64,000 bases of DNA from JBKQHQ01 sp052148715 (lineage in GTDB: Bacteria; Pseudomonadota; Alphaproteobacteria; Rhizobiales; Xanthobacteraceae), in assembly GCA_052148715.1 (NCBI GenBank), contig JBKQHQ010000081.1, positions 1 through 64,000 of the forward strand, written 5' to 3'. Positions 43,149 to 50,876 of the stretch are shown here, piece after piece; within the stretch, counting starts at the first letter, position 1, and each line of letters begins with the position of its first letter. The translations under genes were made by a program, and so were the position numbers. The notes under the pieces are model-generated. The model saw nothing but the letters and a program-made list of their open reading frames with translations, searched no databases and had not been told where the DNA came from.

Positions 43149-43607
43149 ATGCCGGGTGCGGAGCCGGTTGCATGCGGGTCGCCGTCGGGATCCGGCGATC
43201 CGGTTTCTTGCCAGGAAGGCGGACGCATTTTGATTAACCAAGATCTTTAAAGACTACTTTGCAACAGCGTGCCGCTTCACGTTGAAACGTCGCGCGCAAG
43301 GGTTGTTCGTCTAGCAGAAGCAAATGCCTAATATTCGAGCGTTTGCCCGACACAGGGCGGCTGCCTATCGAGCGGCCTTCCGTTCTGTGTAAAACATGAG
43401 CACGCTCTGCCTTGTATTTCCTCGTATTTTTCGGTGAGGAAGCGTATCCGGCCTTTCCTGAAAAATCCTTTTGGCACCCGAGCCGTGGCCAATTATCTGA
43501 TTTCATGACGGAACTCCGCGGCATCGCAATCTGGCACGGAGCTTGAACAGGGGAGGGCGGGCCGGCGACCAAGATCGCTGTCACCAACCTGCCATGCGCC
43601 CGATGGT
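43149..43607. other. 459-bp gap before nasT
   Basis: No supported gene: a minus frame at 43234-43662 lacks any domain and overlaps nasT. The interval contains the probable sigma-54-like promoter at 43532-43546 and little else. GC is lower than in the surrounding genes. Confidence 0.45.
43532..43546 (+). promoter_or_regulatory. Sigma-54-like promoter upstream of nasT
   Basis: TGGCACGGAGCTTGA fits TGGCACG-N4-TTGC except that the last base is A. The GG (43533-43534) and GA (43545-43546) have the right 12-base spacing. It lies about 62 bp upstream of the nasT start. The same deviation occurs in the candidate at 50710-50724. Confidence 0.5.
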
Positions 43608-44246
43608 ATGGAGCCTTGCCGCCTCGCCACCCAGGAGCTGCCAATCTCGCTCGACGTTGCAAAAGACGCGGGCCTCAAGATCCTGATTGTCGACGAGAGC
43701 CCGATTCGAGCGGCTATCCTCGAGGAGGGGCTGCGTGAGTCGGGCTATGCCCAGGTTGTGCACATCCGCGAAACCGCGAACCTATTGGCGCGCATTTATG
43801 CACTCGATCCCGACATTATTCTGATCGATCTCGCCAATCCGAGCCGCGACGTCCTCGAGCAGATGTTTCAGATGAGCCGCGTGGTGAAGCGGCCGATTGC
43901 CATGTTTGTCGACCAGAGCGATACGGCGTCGATCCAGGCTTCGGTGGAGGCCGGCGTGTCCGCCTATATCGTCGACGGACTCAAGAAACAGGGCATCAAG
44001 CACATTCTCGACACATGCATTTCCCGCTTCAACGCGTTCTCGAGGCTACAGAGCGAGCTTGATCAGGCCAAGAGCGCGCTCGAGGAGCGCAAGGTGATCG
44101 ATCGCGCCAAGGGCATACTGATGAAGCTCAGGAATCTCACCGAGGAAGAAGCGTACGCGCTCATGCGGCGCGCCGCCATGAACGAGAACAAGAAGATTGC
44201 CGACGTCGCGCAAGCCGTGCTGACCGCATCGGAGATGTTCAAATGA
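43608..44246 (+). CDS. nasT: ANTAR-domain response regulator NasT (transcription antiterminator)
   Basis: A 212-residue protein: an N-terminal receiver-like domain (ILIVDESPIRAAILEEGLRE, PDIILIDLANPSRDVLEQM) and a C-terminal ANTAR domain (VIDRAKGILMKLRNLTEEEA, YALMRRAAMNENKKIADVAQ) around residues 150-205, which binds paired hexaloop RNA hairpins. In NasT-type systems it lets RNA polymerase pass a terminator in leaders of nitrate genes when nitrate is present. The adjacent nasS overlaps by four bases (ATGA), as in the known NasS/NasT pairs of Azotobacter, Paracoccus and Bradyrhizobium. Two candidate RNA targets are within 7 kb downstream. Confidence 0.92.
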   Translation: MEPCRLATQELPISLDVAKDAGLKILIVDESPIRAAILEEGLRESGYAQVVHIRETANLLARIYALDPDIILIDLANPSRDVLEQMFQMSRVVKRPIAMFVDQSDTASIQASVEAGVSAYIVDGLKKQGIKHILDTCISRFNAFSRLQSELDQAKSALEERKVIDRAKGILMKLRNLTEEEAYALMRRAAMNENKKIADVAQAVLTASEMFK

Positions 44247-45412
44247 ACGGCGGCATGGTTCGATTGAAAGTCGGCTACATCCCGCTGGTCGACGCGGCCG
44301 TGCTCATCATCGCCGTCGACAAGCGATTTGCCGCCGAGGAAGGGCTCGACATCGAGCTTATCCGCGAGGTGTCATGGTCCAACGTGCGCGACAAGCTCAA
44401 TATCGGCTTGTTCCAGGCCGCGCACCTGCTCTCGCCGGTCGCGATCGCGTCGAGCCTCGGGATCGGCCACATCCGGGTGCCGATCCTCGCGCCTTTCATC
44501 TTGAGCCTCAACGGCAACGCGATAACGGTGACGCCGGCCTTGTTTACCGCGCTTGAGCGCGCGGCGGACGGCAGTCTCGTCGACCCGATGGTCTCGGCGC
44601 GCGCGCTCAACCGCGTCGTTACCGAGCGCGCGCGGCATGGGGCCGACCCGCTCACGTTCGGCATGACCTTCCCGTTCTCCAATCACAATTATCAGCTTCG
44701 CTTCTGGATGGCGGCGGGCGGGATTGATCCCGACGAGGATGTGCGGCTGGTCGTGCTGCCGCCGCCCTACATGGCCGAAAGTCTGGCGAGCGGTCAGGTC
44801 GACGGCTTTTGCGTCGGTGCGCCCTGGAGCTCGGTCGCGGTCGATCTCGGCATCGGCCGCATTCTGCACTTTGGTTGCGATATCGTCGCCCGGTCCTGCG
44901 AGAAGGTGCTCGCCGTTCGTGAACCATGGGCGCGTGATAATCCCGACATCGTTCGTCGCCTCTTGAGCGCGCTTCATCGTGCGGCCGTGTTTCTGGGTGA
45001 CGCCGGCAATCGTGATGAGGCGGGCTTCATCCTTGCAGCGTCGCATCGCCTCGATACCGCGCCTGCCATCATCCGCGAGACGCTCGACGGCCACCTGAAG
45101 GTGGCGTCGGACGGAGAGGAGCGCCGCTCCGACCAATACCTAGTAGTGAGCGGCGCCGGTGTTTCGCGGCCCGAGCCTATCCAAGCCGCGTGGCTTTATG
45201 CCCAGATGGCGCGGTGGCGCCAGGCCCCCATGGCGCCCGATCTACTCGCTGCCGCCGAGGCAGTGTTTCAGCCGGACCTCTACGACAGCGTGCTGGGCCC
45301 CGAGCCTCACCGCATCGGCTTGCCGGCCGACGGTGTAGGGACTTTTGCGGGGCCAGCCTTCGATCCAGGCAAGATCGCTGAACAGCTCGCGGATTGGCGA
45401 ACGCCGCGCTAG
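44243..45412 (+). CDS. nasS: Nitrate/nitrite sensor NasS (NrtA/CmpA-like, cytoplasmic)
   Basis: A 389-residue protein of the NrtA/CmpA binding-protein family without a signal peptide: MVRLKVGYIPLVDAAVLIIA, WSNVRDKLNIGLFQAAHLLS, FPFSNHNYQLRFWMAAGGID and SGQVDGFCVGAPWSSVAV. Cytoplasmic members of this family hold the ANTAR protein NasT inactive until nitrate or nitrite binds (family knowledge). The ATG overlaps the nasT stop, so the two are made in equal amounts. It is distinct from the exported NrtA encoded at 50877, with which it shares the ligand-binding segments. Confidence 0.92.
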   Translation: MNGGMVRLKVGYIPLVDAAVLIIAVDKRFAAEEGLDIELIREVSWSNVRDKLNIGLFQAAHLLSPVAIASSLGIGHIRVPILAPFILSLNGNAITVTPALFTALERAADGSLVDPMVSARALNRVVTERARHGADPLTFGMTFPFSNHNYQLRFWMAAGGIDPDEDVRLVVLPPPYMAESLASGQVDGFCVGAPWSSVAVDLGIGRILHFGCDIVARSCEKVLAVREPWARDNPDIVRRLLSALHRAAVFLGDAGNRDEAGFILAASHRLDTAPAIIRETLDGHLKVASDGEERRSDQYLVVSGAGVSRPEPIQAAWLYAQMARWRQAPMAPDLLAAAEAVFQPDLYDSVLGPEPHRIGLPADGVGTFAGPAFDPGKIAEQLADWRTPR

Positions 45413-45601
45413 CCCGAAAATACGCCTAACTTAACCTCGAAGAGGGCATGCGTGCGATCACCTCGACCGCGGTATTGCACTGCATCAGCTTTGCGCAATT
45501 GCATACTGATTAGCTCTCGCGCCGTGCAGAATTCTGCATTCGACTCCAAACAAAACATGGATCGGTATTGAGTTTTTGCCGCCGCGCCTAGATTTCATGC
45601 A

Positions 45602-45616
45602 TGGCACGGTCTTTGC
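45602..45616 (+). promoter_or_regulatory. Sigma-54 promoter for the flavocytochrome operon
   Basis: TGGCACGGTCTTTGC is a perfect match to the sigma-54 consensus TGGCACG-N4-TTGC, with GG at 45603-45604 and GC at 45615-45616. The predicted transcript starts near 45628, about 147 bases ahead of the first gene. This places the operon under NtrC-type nitrogen control together with NasT antitermination. Confidence 0.82.
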
Positions 45617-45670
45617 GAGAGAAGACGCCGCAATGGCACTCGGCGCGGAATGGAGAGTGGCGCCAGGCCG

Positions 45671-45707
45671 TGCCCAATGGCGGGCGAAGAGTCGGCAACG
45701 TGGCCGG
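45671..45707 (+). ncRNA. Tandem hexaloop hairpins, ANTAR/NasT target in leader 1
   Basis: Two 5-bp hairpins with six-base loops, five bases apart: TGCCC-AATGGC-GGGCG (45671-45686) and TCGGC-AACGTG-GCCGG (45692-45707). Both loops have A at position 1 and G at position 4, the features required by ANTAR antiterminators. They lie in the leader between the sigma-54 promoter and the flavocytochrome gene. A T-run (AAGTTTTC, 45711-45718) follows, but a strong terminator stem is not obvious. Confidence 0.82.
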
Positions 45708-45774
45708 CGGCAAGTTTTCGCGGGGTCGAATAGATCGGACCCGTGATGAAGACGTTCGTCATTGGGCTGCTTGG

Positions 45775-47811
45775 ATGGAACTCTCGCCGAAGCCTTTTGC
45801 GGCTGAATCCGTCGCAATCTACGCTCCGCCCCTATCCCCGGCCTTGCCGGAGCGGGATGCAGGGGTGGCCTCCGACCAGGATCCCGTCATTGTCGTCGGC
45901 GGCGGACCTTCGGGCTTGCGCGTCGCGCAAGAGGTAGTCCGCCGCGGTCCGTCCGTCATCCTTTTCAACGCCGAGCGCTGGCGGCCGTACAACCGGCTCA
46001 AGCTCACGCCGTTTCTTGGCGGCGAGGTGCAGATCGGCTTCGTCTATCAGTCCGACGTCTTTCCAGCCGATGCGCCGGTCACGCAATATACCGGACAATC
46101 GATCGTGCAGATCGACCGCGTGGCAAAAACCGTCGAGAATCATTTCGGCCGCAGCTTCCGCTACTCAAAGCTCGTTCTGTGCCTAGGCTCGCGTCCACAC
46201 ATTCCCCCGATTCCGGGCCGAGAGCTGTCCGGCGTCTTTCGCTTCCGCAGCTTCGACGACGTGGAACAACTCGTGGCGCGGGCCATGCGCTCGCGCCGCA
46301 CGGCGGTCATCGGCGGTGGTTTGCTGGGGCTGGAGGCCGCCCGCGGCATGGCCTTGCGCAAAATTGAAACGATCGTCATCGAGCATGAGAACCGCCTGAT
46401 GGCGCGGCAGCTCGACCAGGGTGCCGGCGCCGTTCTCGCTCAACAGATCCGCGGGATCGGGCTGACCGTCCGGACCGGTTGCTCGGTGAAGACGATAGCC
46501 GGCACTGACCGGGTCGAGCGCCTGCTGCTGTCGACCGGCGAAACGATCGCTTGTGATACCGTCATCATCTGCACCGGCATCCGCGCCAACATCGAGCTCG
46601 CGCGTGGCGCGGGCATCGCGGTGGGGCGCGGCATAACCGTCAACGACGCGATGCAGACGTCCGACCCCGACATCTATGCCGTAGGCGAATGCGCCGAGCA
46701 TGACGGCAACATCTACGGCCTCGTTGCGCCCGGTCTCGAACAGGCCGCCGTCGCCGCGGCACACCTCTGCGGCGAAGCTGGAACCTATCGCGGATCGGTG
46801 CCGACGACCAAGCTGAAGGCCGCCGGCGTCGACGTCTTCAGCATGGGGGATGTCGAGCAGATCGAGCAGCGCGGTGACGTGCGCGCGTTCACCTACAGCG
46901 ATGCGGACACGGGAATCTATCGGCGGCTCGTGACACGGCGGGGGCGTCTCGTCGGTGCGCTCGGTGTCGGCGCATGGCCGGAGACCAACCGCATCCAGCA
47001 GTCAGTGCGTGACCATGACATCGTCTGGCCTTGGCAGTCCCTAAGATTTGCGCGCCGCGGCCAACTTTATACCAACCGCAAGCCGAAGTCGGTGTTGATG
47101 TGGCCGGCGGCGGCGACCGTGTGCAACTGCACCGGGGTGACGCGCGGCCAACTCGGAGATGCCATCCGGCAAGGCGCCGTCACGATCGACGTCCTGATGC
47201 GCGAGACCAGCGCGAGCTCGGTCTGCGGCACGTGCCGACCGCTCCTGCACGAGCTTCTCGGCGGTAAGGTCGTGCACGAACCGGTATTCGGTGCCCGCAC
47301 GATCGTCGTCGGCTCCATGCTCGCGATTCTGCTGGCGCTCGCCACTCTGCTGCTCCCCGCATGGCCCTCATCGCAAAGCGTGGTGCGCGGGATCGGCATC
47401 GACCGGCTGTGGATCGACGGAACCTGGAAGCAGGTGACGGGATTCACTCTCCTTGGCCTCTCGGCTCTCGTCGCGTTCCTGTCGGTGCGCAAGCGCATCA
47501 ATCTGACCCGGCTCGGTGACTACGGCATCTGGCGCATCATCCATACGACGGTCGGCGGCGCCACGCTTGCGCTCGTTTTCCTGCACACCGGGTTCCATCT
47601 CGGAAACAATTTGAACCGCTGGCTGATGGTCACGTTCCTCACGGTCGCTGCGGTCGGCGGTCTGACCGGGGTTGCAACCGCGCGCGAGCATGCCCTGTTG
47701 ACTGCCGGCGCAAATTCGCCGCGCGAGCTTCTCACCTGGTTGCATATCTTGGCGTTTTGGCCGCTGCCGCTCCTGCTCTTCATTCACGTCGTGACGGTCT
47801 ATGCCTATTGA
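45775..47811 (+). CDS. Membrane flavoprotein: NirB-like FAD/NAD domain, BFD [2Fe-2S] domain and heme-b-type membrane domain
   Basis: A 678-residue fusion. Residues 35-430 form a two-dinucleotide-fold NAD(P)H oxidoreductase like the N-terminus of NirB (VIVVGGGPSGLRVA, TAVIGGGLLGLEAARGMA, DIYAVGECAEHDG). Residues about 446-490 are a BFD-like [2Fe-2S] domain with CNC and CGTC. From about 510 to 678 there are four to five hydrophobic helices with His at IIHTTVGG, FLHTGFHLG, WLHILAFW and FIHVVTVY, suited to bind b-type heme. It would carry electrons from NAD(P)H across the membrane. ATG at 45775; the frame further upstream is excluded because it overlaps the promoter and RNA leader. The next gene overlaps its stop. 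Confidence 0.86.
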   Translation: MELSPKPFAAESVAIYAPPLSPALPERDAGVASDQDPVIVVGGGPSGLRVAQEVVRRGPSVILFNAERWRPYNRLKLTPFLGGEVQIGFVYQSDVFPADAPVTQYTGQSIVQIDRVAKTVENHFGRSFRYSKLVLCLGSRPHIPPIPGRELSGVFRFRSFDDVEQLVARAMRSRRTAVIGGGLLGLEAARGMALRKIETIVIEHENRLMARQLDQGAGAVLAQQIRGIGLTVRTGCSVKTIAGTDRVERLLLSTGETIACDTVIICTGIRANIELARGAGIAVGRGITVNDAMQTSDPDIYAVGECAEHDGNIYGLVAPGLEQAAVAAAHLCGEAGTYRGSVPTTKLKAAGVDVFSMGDVEQIEQRGDVRAFTYSDADTGIYRRLVTRRGRLVGALGVGAWPETNRIQQSVRDHDIVWPWQSLRFARRGQLYTNRKPKSVLMWPAAATVCNCTGVTRGQLGDAIRQGAVTIDVLMRETSASSVCGTCRPLLHELLGGKVVHEPVFGARTIVVGSMLAILLALATLLLPAWPSSQSVVRGIGIDRLWIDGTWKQVTGFTLLGLSALVAFLSVRKRINLTRLGDYGIWRIIHTTVGGATLALVFLHTGFHLGNNLNRWLMVTFLTVAAVGGLTGVATAREHALLTAGANSPRELLTWLHILAFWPLPLLLFIHVVTVYAY

Positions 47812-49237
47812 GCTCGTTGAGATGTCGCGGACGACGCTGCTGTGGCTCCTCTGGATCTCCCTGACGGCGTCGGTTGGCATATTTGCCCTTGTCGTCATCT
47901 TGTACGGCGGCAACCGTGCGCCACTGCTGATCGGACGCACGACCGACGGCCATTATCAGATCGAGCTGGCATGCGATGCCTGCCACACCAGCGCGTTCGG
48001 CGGTGGCGAGCTGTTGCAGCAAGCCTGCCTCAAGTGCCACGGCGCGGCGCTGAAGGCGGAAAACGATTCCCATCCCAAGTCGAAGTTCACCGACCCGCGC
48101 AACGCGGATCGGGTCGCGGTTTTGGACGCGCAATATTGCGTCACCTGCCACCAGGAGCACCGCCCCGGCGTTACGCACGCGATGGGCGTGACCTTGCCCA
48201 ACGACTTCTGCTTCCTTTGTCATTACGATGTTGCGGACGATCGCCCGAGCCACAAGGGATTGCAATTCACCACTTGCGCGTCCGCGGGCTGTCACCATTT
48301 TCACGACAACCGTGCCCTCTACAGCGACTTTCTTGTCAAGCATCAGGGCGAGAAGGATCAGCTCGATGCGCAGGTAGTGGTGCTTGCCGACTGGCTCAAG
48401 CAAAAGGAAGGGCGCATCGACGCACCGCGCGTGTTGCTCGCCGCTGATGCGGACGCGCCCTCCGGCTACCGGACCGAGGCCGCGGTCGCGGCGTGGTCTA
48501 CCGATGTGCACGCGCGGGCCGGCGTGAATTGCAAAGGCTGCCACGCGACGAAGGCGGAGCCTGCGGCGTGGATCGCCGCACCGGGTCTCGACAGTTGCAA
48601 GGGTTGCCATGCCGATCAGGCGCGCACGTTCATTGAAGGCAAGCACGGGATGCGGCTGCGCGAGGGCATGCTCGCGACGCGCGACGGTCCGCTCGGACTA
48701 TTCCACAAGACGGCGCTTCCGCCGATGCGGCCCACCGACGCGCGGCTACCCATGAAGCCCGCTGCGGCCGCCACGACGCTGGGCTGCAACACCTGTCATT
48801 CCGCCCACGTCTACGACATCAAGAAAGCGCAGGCCGAGGCTTGCGCTCTGTGCCATGACGACGGGCATACCAAGGCCTACTTCACCTCACCGCACTACGA
48901 CCTCTTCCTGAAAGAGCAAGCGGGCGAGCTGCCCAAGGGCGGCGGCGTATCCTGCGCGACCTGCCATATGCCGGTGGTCGCCGCCCGCAACGAAGACGGC
49001 GAGCGCATCTTTTTCGTCACCCACGATCAGAACGACAATCTGCGTCCGAACGAGAAGATGGTGCGCGGCGTGTGCGGGTATTGCCACGGGCTGCAGTTCA
49101 CGCTCGATGCGCTTGCCGATCCGGCGCTCGCGGCACGCAATTTCAAGGGGCACTCCACTGTCCACATCGAGAGCATCGAGTGGGCGCAGCGACGTGTGCG
49201 GGAACGGGGTGCGGCTCGCAGCCCGGCCCGGCAATAA
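47801..49237 (+). CDS. Membrane-anchored multiheme cytochrome c
   Basis: A 478-residue protein with an N-terminal membrane helix (LLWLLWISLTASVGIFALVV, residues 13-32) and a periplasmic domain with ten CXXCH motifs, beginning at C58, C76, C113, C137, C244, C266, C329, C348, C385 and C425, and one unusual CX4CH (C159-H165), giving 10-11 hemes. No CXXCK of NrfA is present. The order of motifs, with CATCHMP near the end, resembles multiheme cytochromes related to the HAO/OTR/NrfA superfamily, but the family is not certain. It overlaps the membrane flavoprotein by 11 bp, so its electron donor is probably that protein. Proposed substrate: nitrite, NO or hydroxylamine (inference). Confidence 0.85.
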   Translation: MPIELVEMSRTTLLWLLWISLTASVGIFALVVILYGGNRAPLLIGRTTDGHYQIELACDACHTSAFGGGELLQQACLKCHGAALKAENDSHPKSKFTDPRNADRVAVLDAQYCVTCHQEHRPGVTHAMGVTLPNDFCFLCHYDVADDRPSHKGLQFTTCASAGCHHFHDNRALYSDFLVKHQGEKDQLDAQVVVLADWLKQKEGRIDAPRVLLAADADAPSGYRTEAAVAAWSTDVHARAGVNCKGCHATKAEPAAWIAAPGLDSCKGCHADQARTFIEGKHGMRLREGMLATRDGPLGLFHKTALPPMRPTDARLPMKPAAAATTLGCNTCHSAHVYDIKKAQAEACALCHDDGHTKAYFTSPHYDLFLKEQAGELPKGGGVSCATCHMPVVAARNEDGERIFFVTHDQNDNLRPNEKMVRGVCGYCHGLQFTLDALADPALAARNFKGHSTVHIESIEWAQRRVRERGAARSPARQ

Positions 49238-49257
49238 CGGAAAGGAAGGAGACCGAC

Positions 49258-49848
49258 ATGGCAAGACACCACGCGACGGTCGCGGTCATCGTGCTCACCG
49301 GCTCGGTCGCGGCGGCCACCGCGGCCTATGCGCAGTTGTTCGGCAGCAAGGAGCTAAAGGGCATTCCACTGCAACAGGTCGCCGACATGCTGCACGCGGT
49401 CATGGAGGCCGACCGCACCGTTTACACGACGCGCGTCGTCAACCGTCTGCAGAACGAGGACAAGGTCATCACCGCCGACGAGCACTTCGCCGACAAGAAG
49501 GCGCTGCCGCTGCCGGCGCAGATGTTCCGCTTCGGCGCCGAGCGCGTCGCCGAGACCACGAGGTCCTTTTCCTACTCGCTGTTGTCGCTTTGGCCGATCA
49601 ACAAGCAGAACGCTCCGCGCACAGCCGCCGAAAAGGAGGGTTTGGAGGCCGTCAATGGCGCCAAGGAGAAGGCCTTCTACAAAGAAGAAACTCTTGGCGG
49701 CAAGAAATATTTGACCGCGATCTATGCCGACGTCGCGGTCTCGCCCGGTTGCGTGTCATGCCACAATACGCATCTTGAAAGCCCACGCACCGATTTCAAG
49801 CTGAACGACGTGATGGGAGGTGTCGTCATTCGCCTGCCGATGGAATGA
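49258..49848 (+). CDS. DUF3365 heme-c-binding periplasmic protein
   Basis: A 196-residue exported protein (signal peptide VAVIVLTGSVAAATAAYA) with a DUF3365/Tll0287-like domain: DMLHAVMEADRTVYTTRVVN, LPLPAQMFRFGAERVAE, and a single heme site CVSCHN near residue 165. The family covers periplasmic heme-c sensors and electron carriers. It is 21 bp after the multiheme cytochrome, with an AAAGGAAGGAG site, so it probably shuttles electrons or senses redox for that system. The start at 49258 is preferred over a longer frame within the previous gene. Confidence 0.86.
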   Translation: MARHHATVAVIVLTGSVAAATAAYAQLFGSKELKGIPLQQVADMLHAVMEADRTVYTTRVVNRLQNEDKVITADEHFADKKALPLPAQMFRFGAERVAETTRSFSYSLLSLWPINKQNAPRTAAEKEGLEAVNGAKEKAFYKEETLGGKKYLTAIYADVAVSPGCVSCHNTHLESPRTDFKLNDVMGGVVIRLPME

Positions 49849-49919
49849 AGCGGGCGTAAAAGATTTGCAGCCGCGAGGAAACACTCCAAGGCCCTTCGTC
49901 ACAACGTGGAGACGTGAAC

Positions 49920-50375
49920 ATGACACCGGAACAAGTCAAGCTGGTTCAGGACAGTTTTGCCAAAGTCGCGCCGATCGCCGACAAGGCGGCGGATCTTTTC
50001 TATGATCGCTTGTTTGTCATAGCGCCCGAAGTCCGCTCGCTGTTTCCCGACGATCTTTCGACACAGAAGAAGAAGCTGATGCAGATGCTCGCCACGGCCG
50101 TCACCAATCTGCATCAGGTCGAAAAGATCGTTCCGGCGGTCGAGGATCTCGGCCGCCGCCACGTTGGCTATGGAGTTGCCGCCAAGCACTACGAGCCGGT
50201 CGGAGCGGCGCTGCTGTGGACGCTCGAGCAGGGGCTCGGTCCGGCGTTCACGCCGGAGGTCAAGGAAGCCTGGACCGTGACCTATACGACGGTGGCGGAC
50301 GTGATGAAATCAGCGGCCGCGCAGATGCCGCCGAAGCCGCCCAGCAAGGGCCTGATGGCCAGACTCTTCGGCTGA
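49920..50375 (+). CDS. Single-domain globin (Bjgb/Vgb-like)
   Basis: A 151-residue bacterial hemoglobin of the single-domain type. TPEQVKLVQDSFAKVAPIAD is helix A, LFYDRLFVIAPEVRSLFP the B-C part, and the proximal His is in RRHVGYGVAAKHYEPVGAAL. It has no reductase domain. In Bradyrhizobium, the globin Bjgb lies next to a flavoprotein and NasC in a nitrate operon and protects from nitric oxide (family knowledge); here it closes the first nas transcription unit. An upstream GTG at 49914 is possible, but the ATG at 49920 has better spacing to GGAG. Confidence 0.92.
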   Translation: MTPEQVKLVQDSFAKVAPIADKAADLFYDRLFVIAPEVRSLFPDDLSTQKKKLMQMLATAVTNLHQVEKIVPAVEDLGRRHVGYGVAAKHYEPVGAALLWTLEQGLGPAFTPEVKEAWTVTYTTVADVMKSAAAQMPPKPPSKGLMARLFG

Positions 50376-50709
50376 TGGCGTCCGCTCCCGCTGGTGCTGG
50401 AGCAGTGGGGTGCGACGGCTAAATTGTGGTGCGGCATCGGCATCGGTGCCGTCTGTACGTTCGTGGCAACGCCGCCGCTTTCGCTGCCATTGGGCGCTCC
50501 CTGCGAGCTGGGATCGCTCGCGATTGCGCGCGGCTGGGGCCCTGTGGCGATGATGGGCACGATCGAAAGCAATATGGGTGCGCCTTGCATAAATTTTCCT
50601 CAGCGCGTGATCACTTTGCACGCGGATTTCGGCTCCGAACCGATCTCGCGATGGTCCGATGAAGGCGCTTTGGCTTGGATTTACTCGGCAAACTGGCTCT
50701 CATGCCTGT

Positions 50710-50724
50710 TGGCACGTTACTTGA
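50710..50724 (+). promoter_or_regulatory. Sigma-54-like promoter for nrtABC-flp-nasC
   Basis: TGGCACGTTACTTGA has the GG (50711-50712) and GA (50723-50724) in sigma-54 spacing, deviating from TTGC by one base, exactly like the candidate upstream of nasT. A transcript start near 50736 is very close to the first hairpin of the leader, so the promoter assignment is less secure than for leader 1. Confidence 0.5.
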
Positions 50725-50733
50725 ATTCATTGT

Positions 50734-50783
50734 CGGCGAACCGGCGCCGCGTGGGCGGTGGCCGGAGGCTCAACGACGGGCCT
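50734..50783 (+). ncRNA. Hexaloop hairpins, ANTAR/NasT target in leader 2
   Basis: First hairpin CGGCG-AACCGG-CGCCG (50734-50749) and second AGGCTC-AACGAC-GGGCCT (50766-50783). The second has the A1/G4 hexaloop and a 6-bp stem with one G-T pair; the first has A1 but C4. They precede a strong terminator and the nrtA gene, the typical order of an ANTAR-controlled leader. Compare the perfect pair at 45671-45707. Confidence 0.72.
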
Positions 50784-50793
50784 GAGAAGCAAC

Positions 50794-50846
50794 GCCGCTG
50801 TCTCGGAAGATGCGCTTAGCGCGTCTTCGGGGCTGCGGCTTTTTTG
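50794..50846 (+). terminator. Intrinsic terminator in the nrtA leader (regulated attenuator)
   Basis: GAAGATGCGC (50806-50815) pairs with GCGCGTCTTC (50819-50828) around TTA, nested inside GCCGC (50794-50798) pairing with GCGGC (50835-50839), followed immediately by TTTTTT. It lies 31 bp before nrtA and after the hexaloop hairpins, so NasT should allow read-through when nitrate is present. The frames across it are rejected as coding. Confidence 0.88.
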
Positions 50847-50876
50847 TTTGGCAAATCGATCAGGAACGAGGACGCG

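Noticed and set aside
45601..45774. N-terminal extension of the membrane flavoprotein
   Set aside because: It would begin inside the sigma-54 promoter and cross the RNA hairpins; the ATG at 45775 gives a sensible protein.
50394..50819. Possible 141-residue protein between the globin and nrtA
   Set aside because: It runs through the hexaloop hairpins and into the terminator of the nrtA leader and has no domain or ribosome-binding site.
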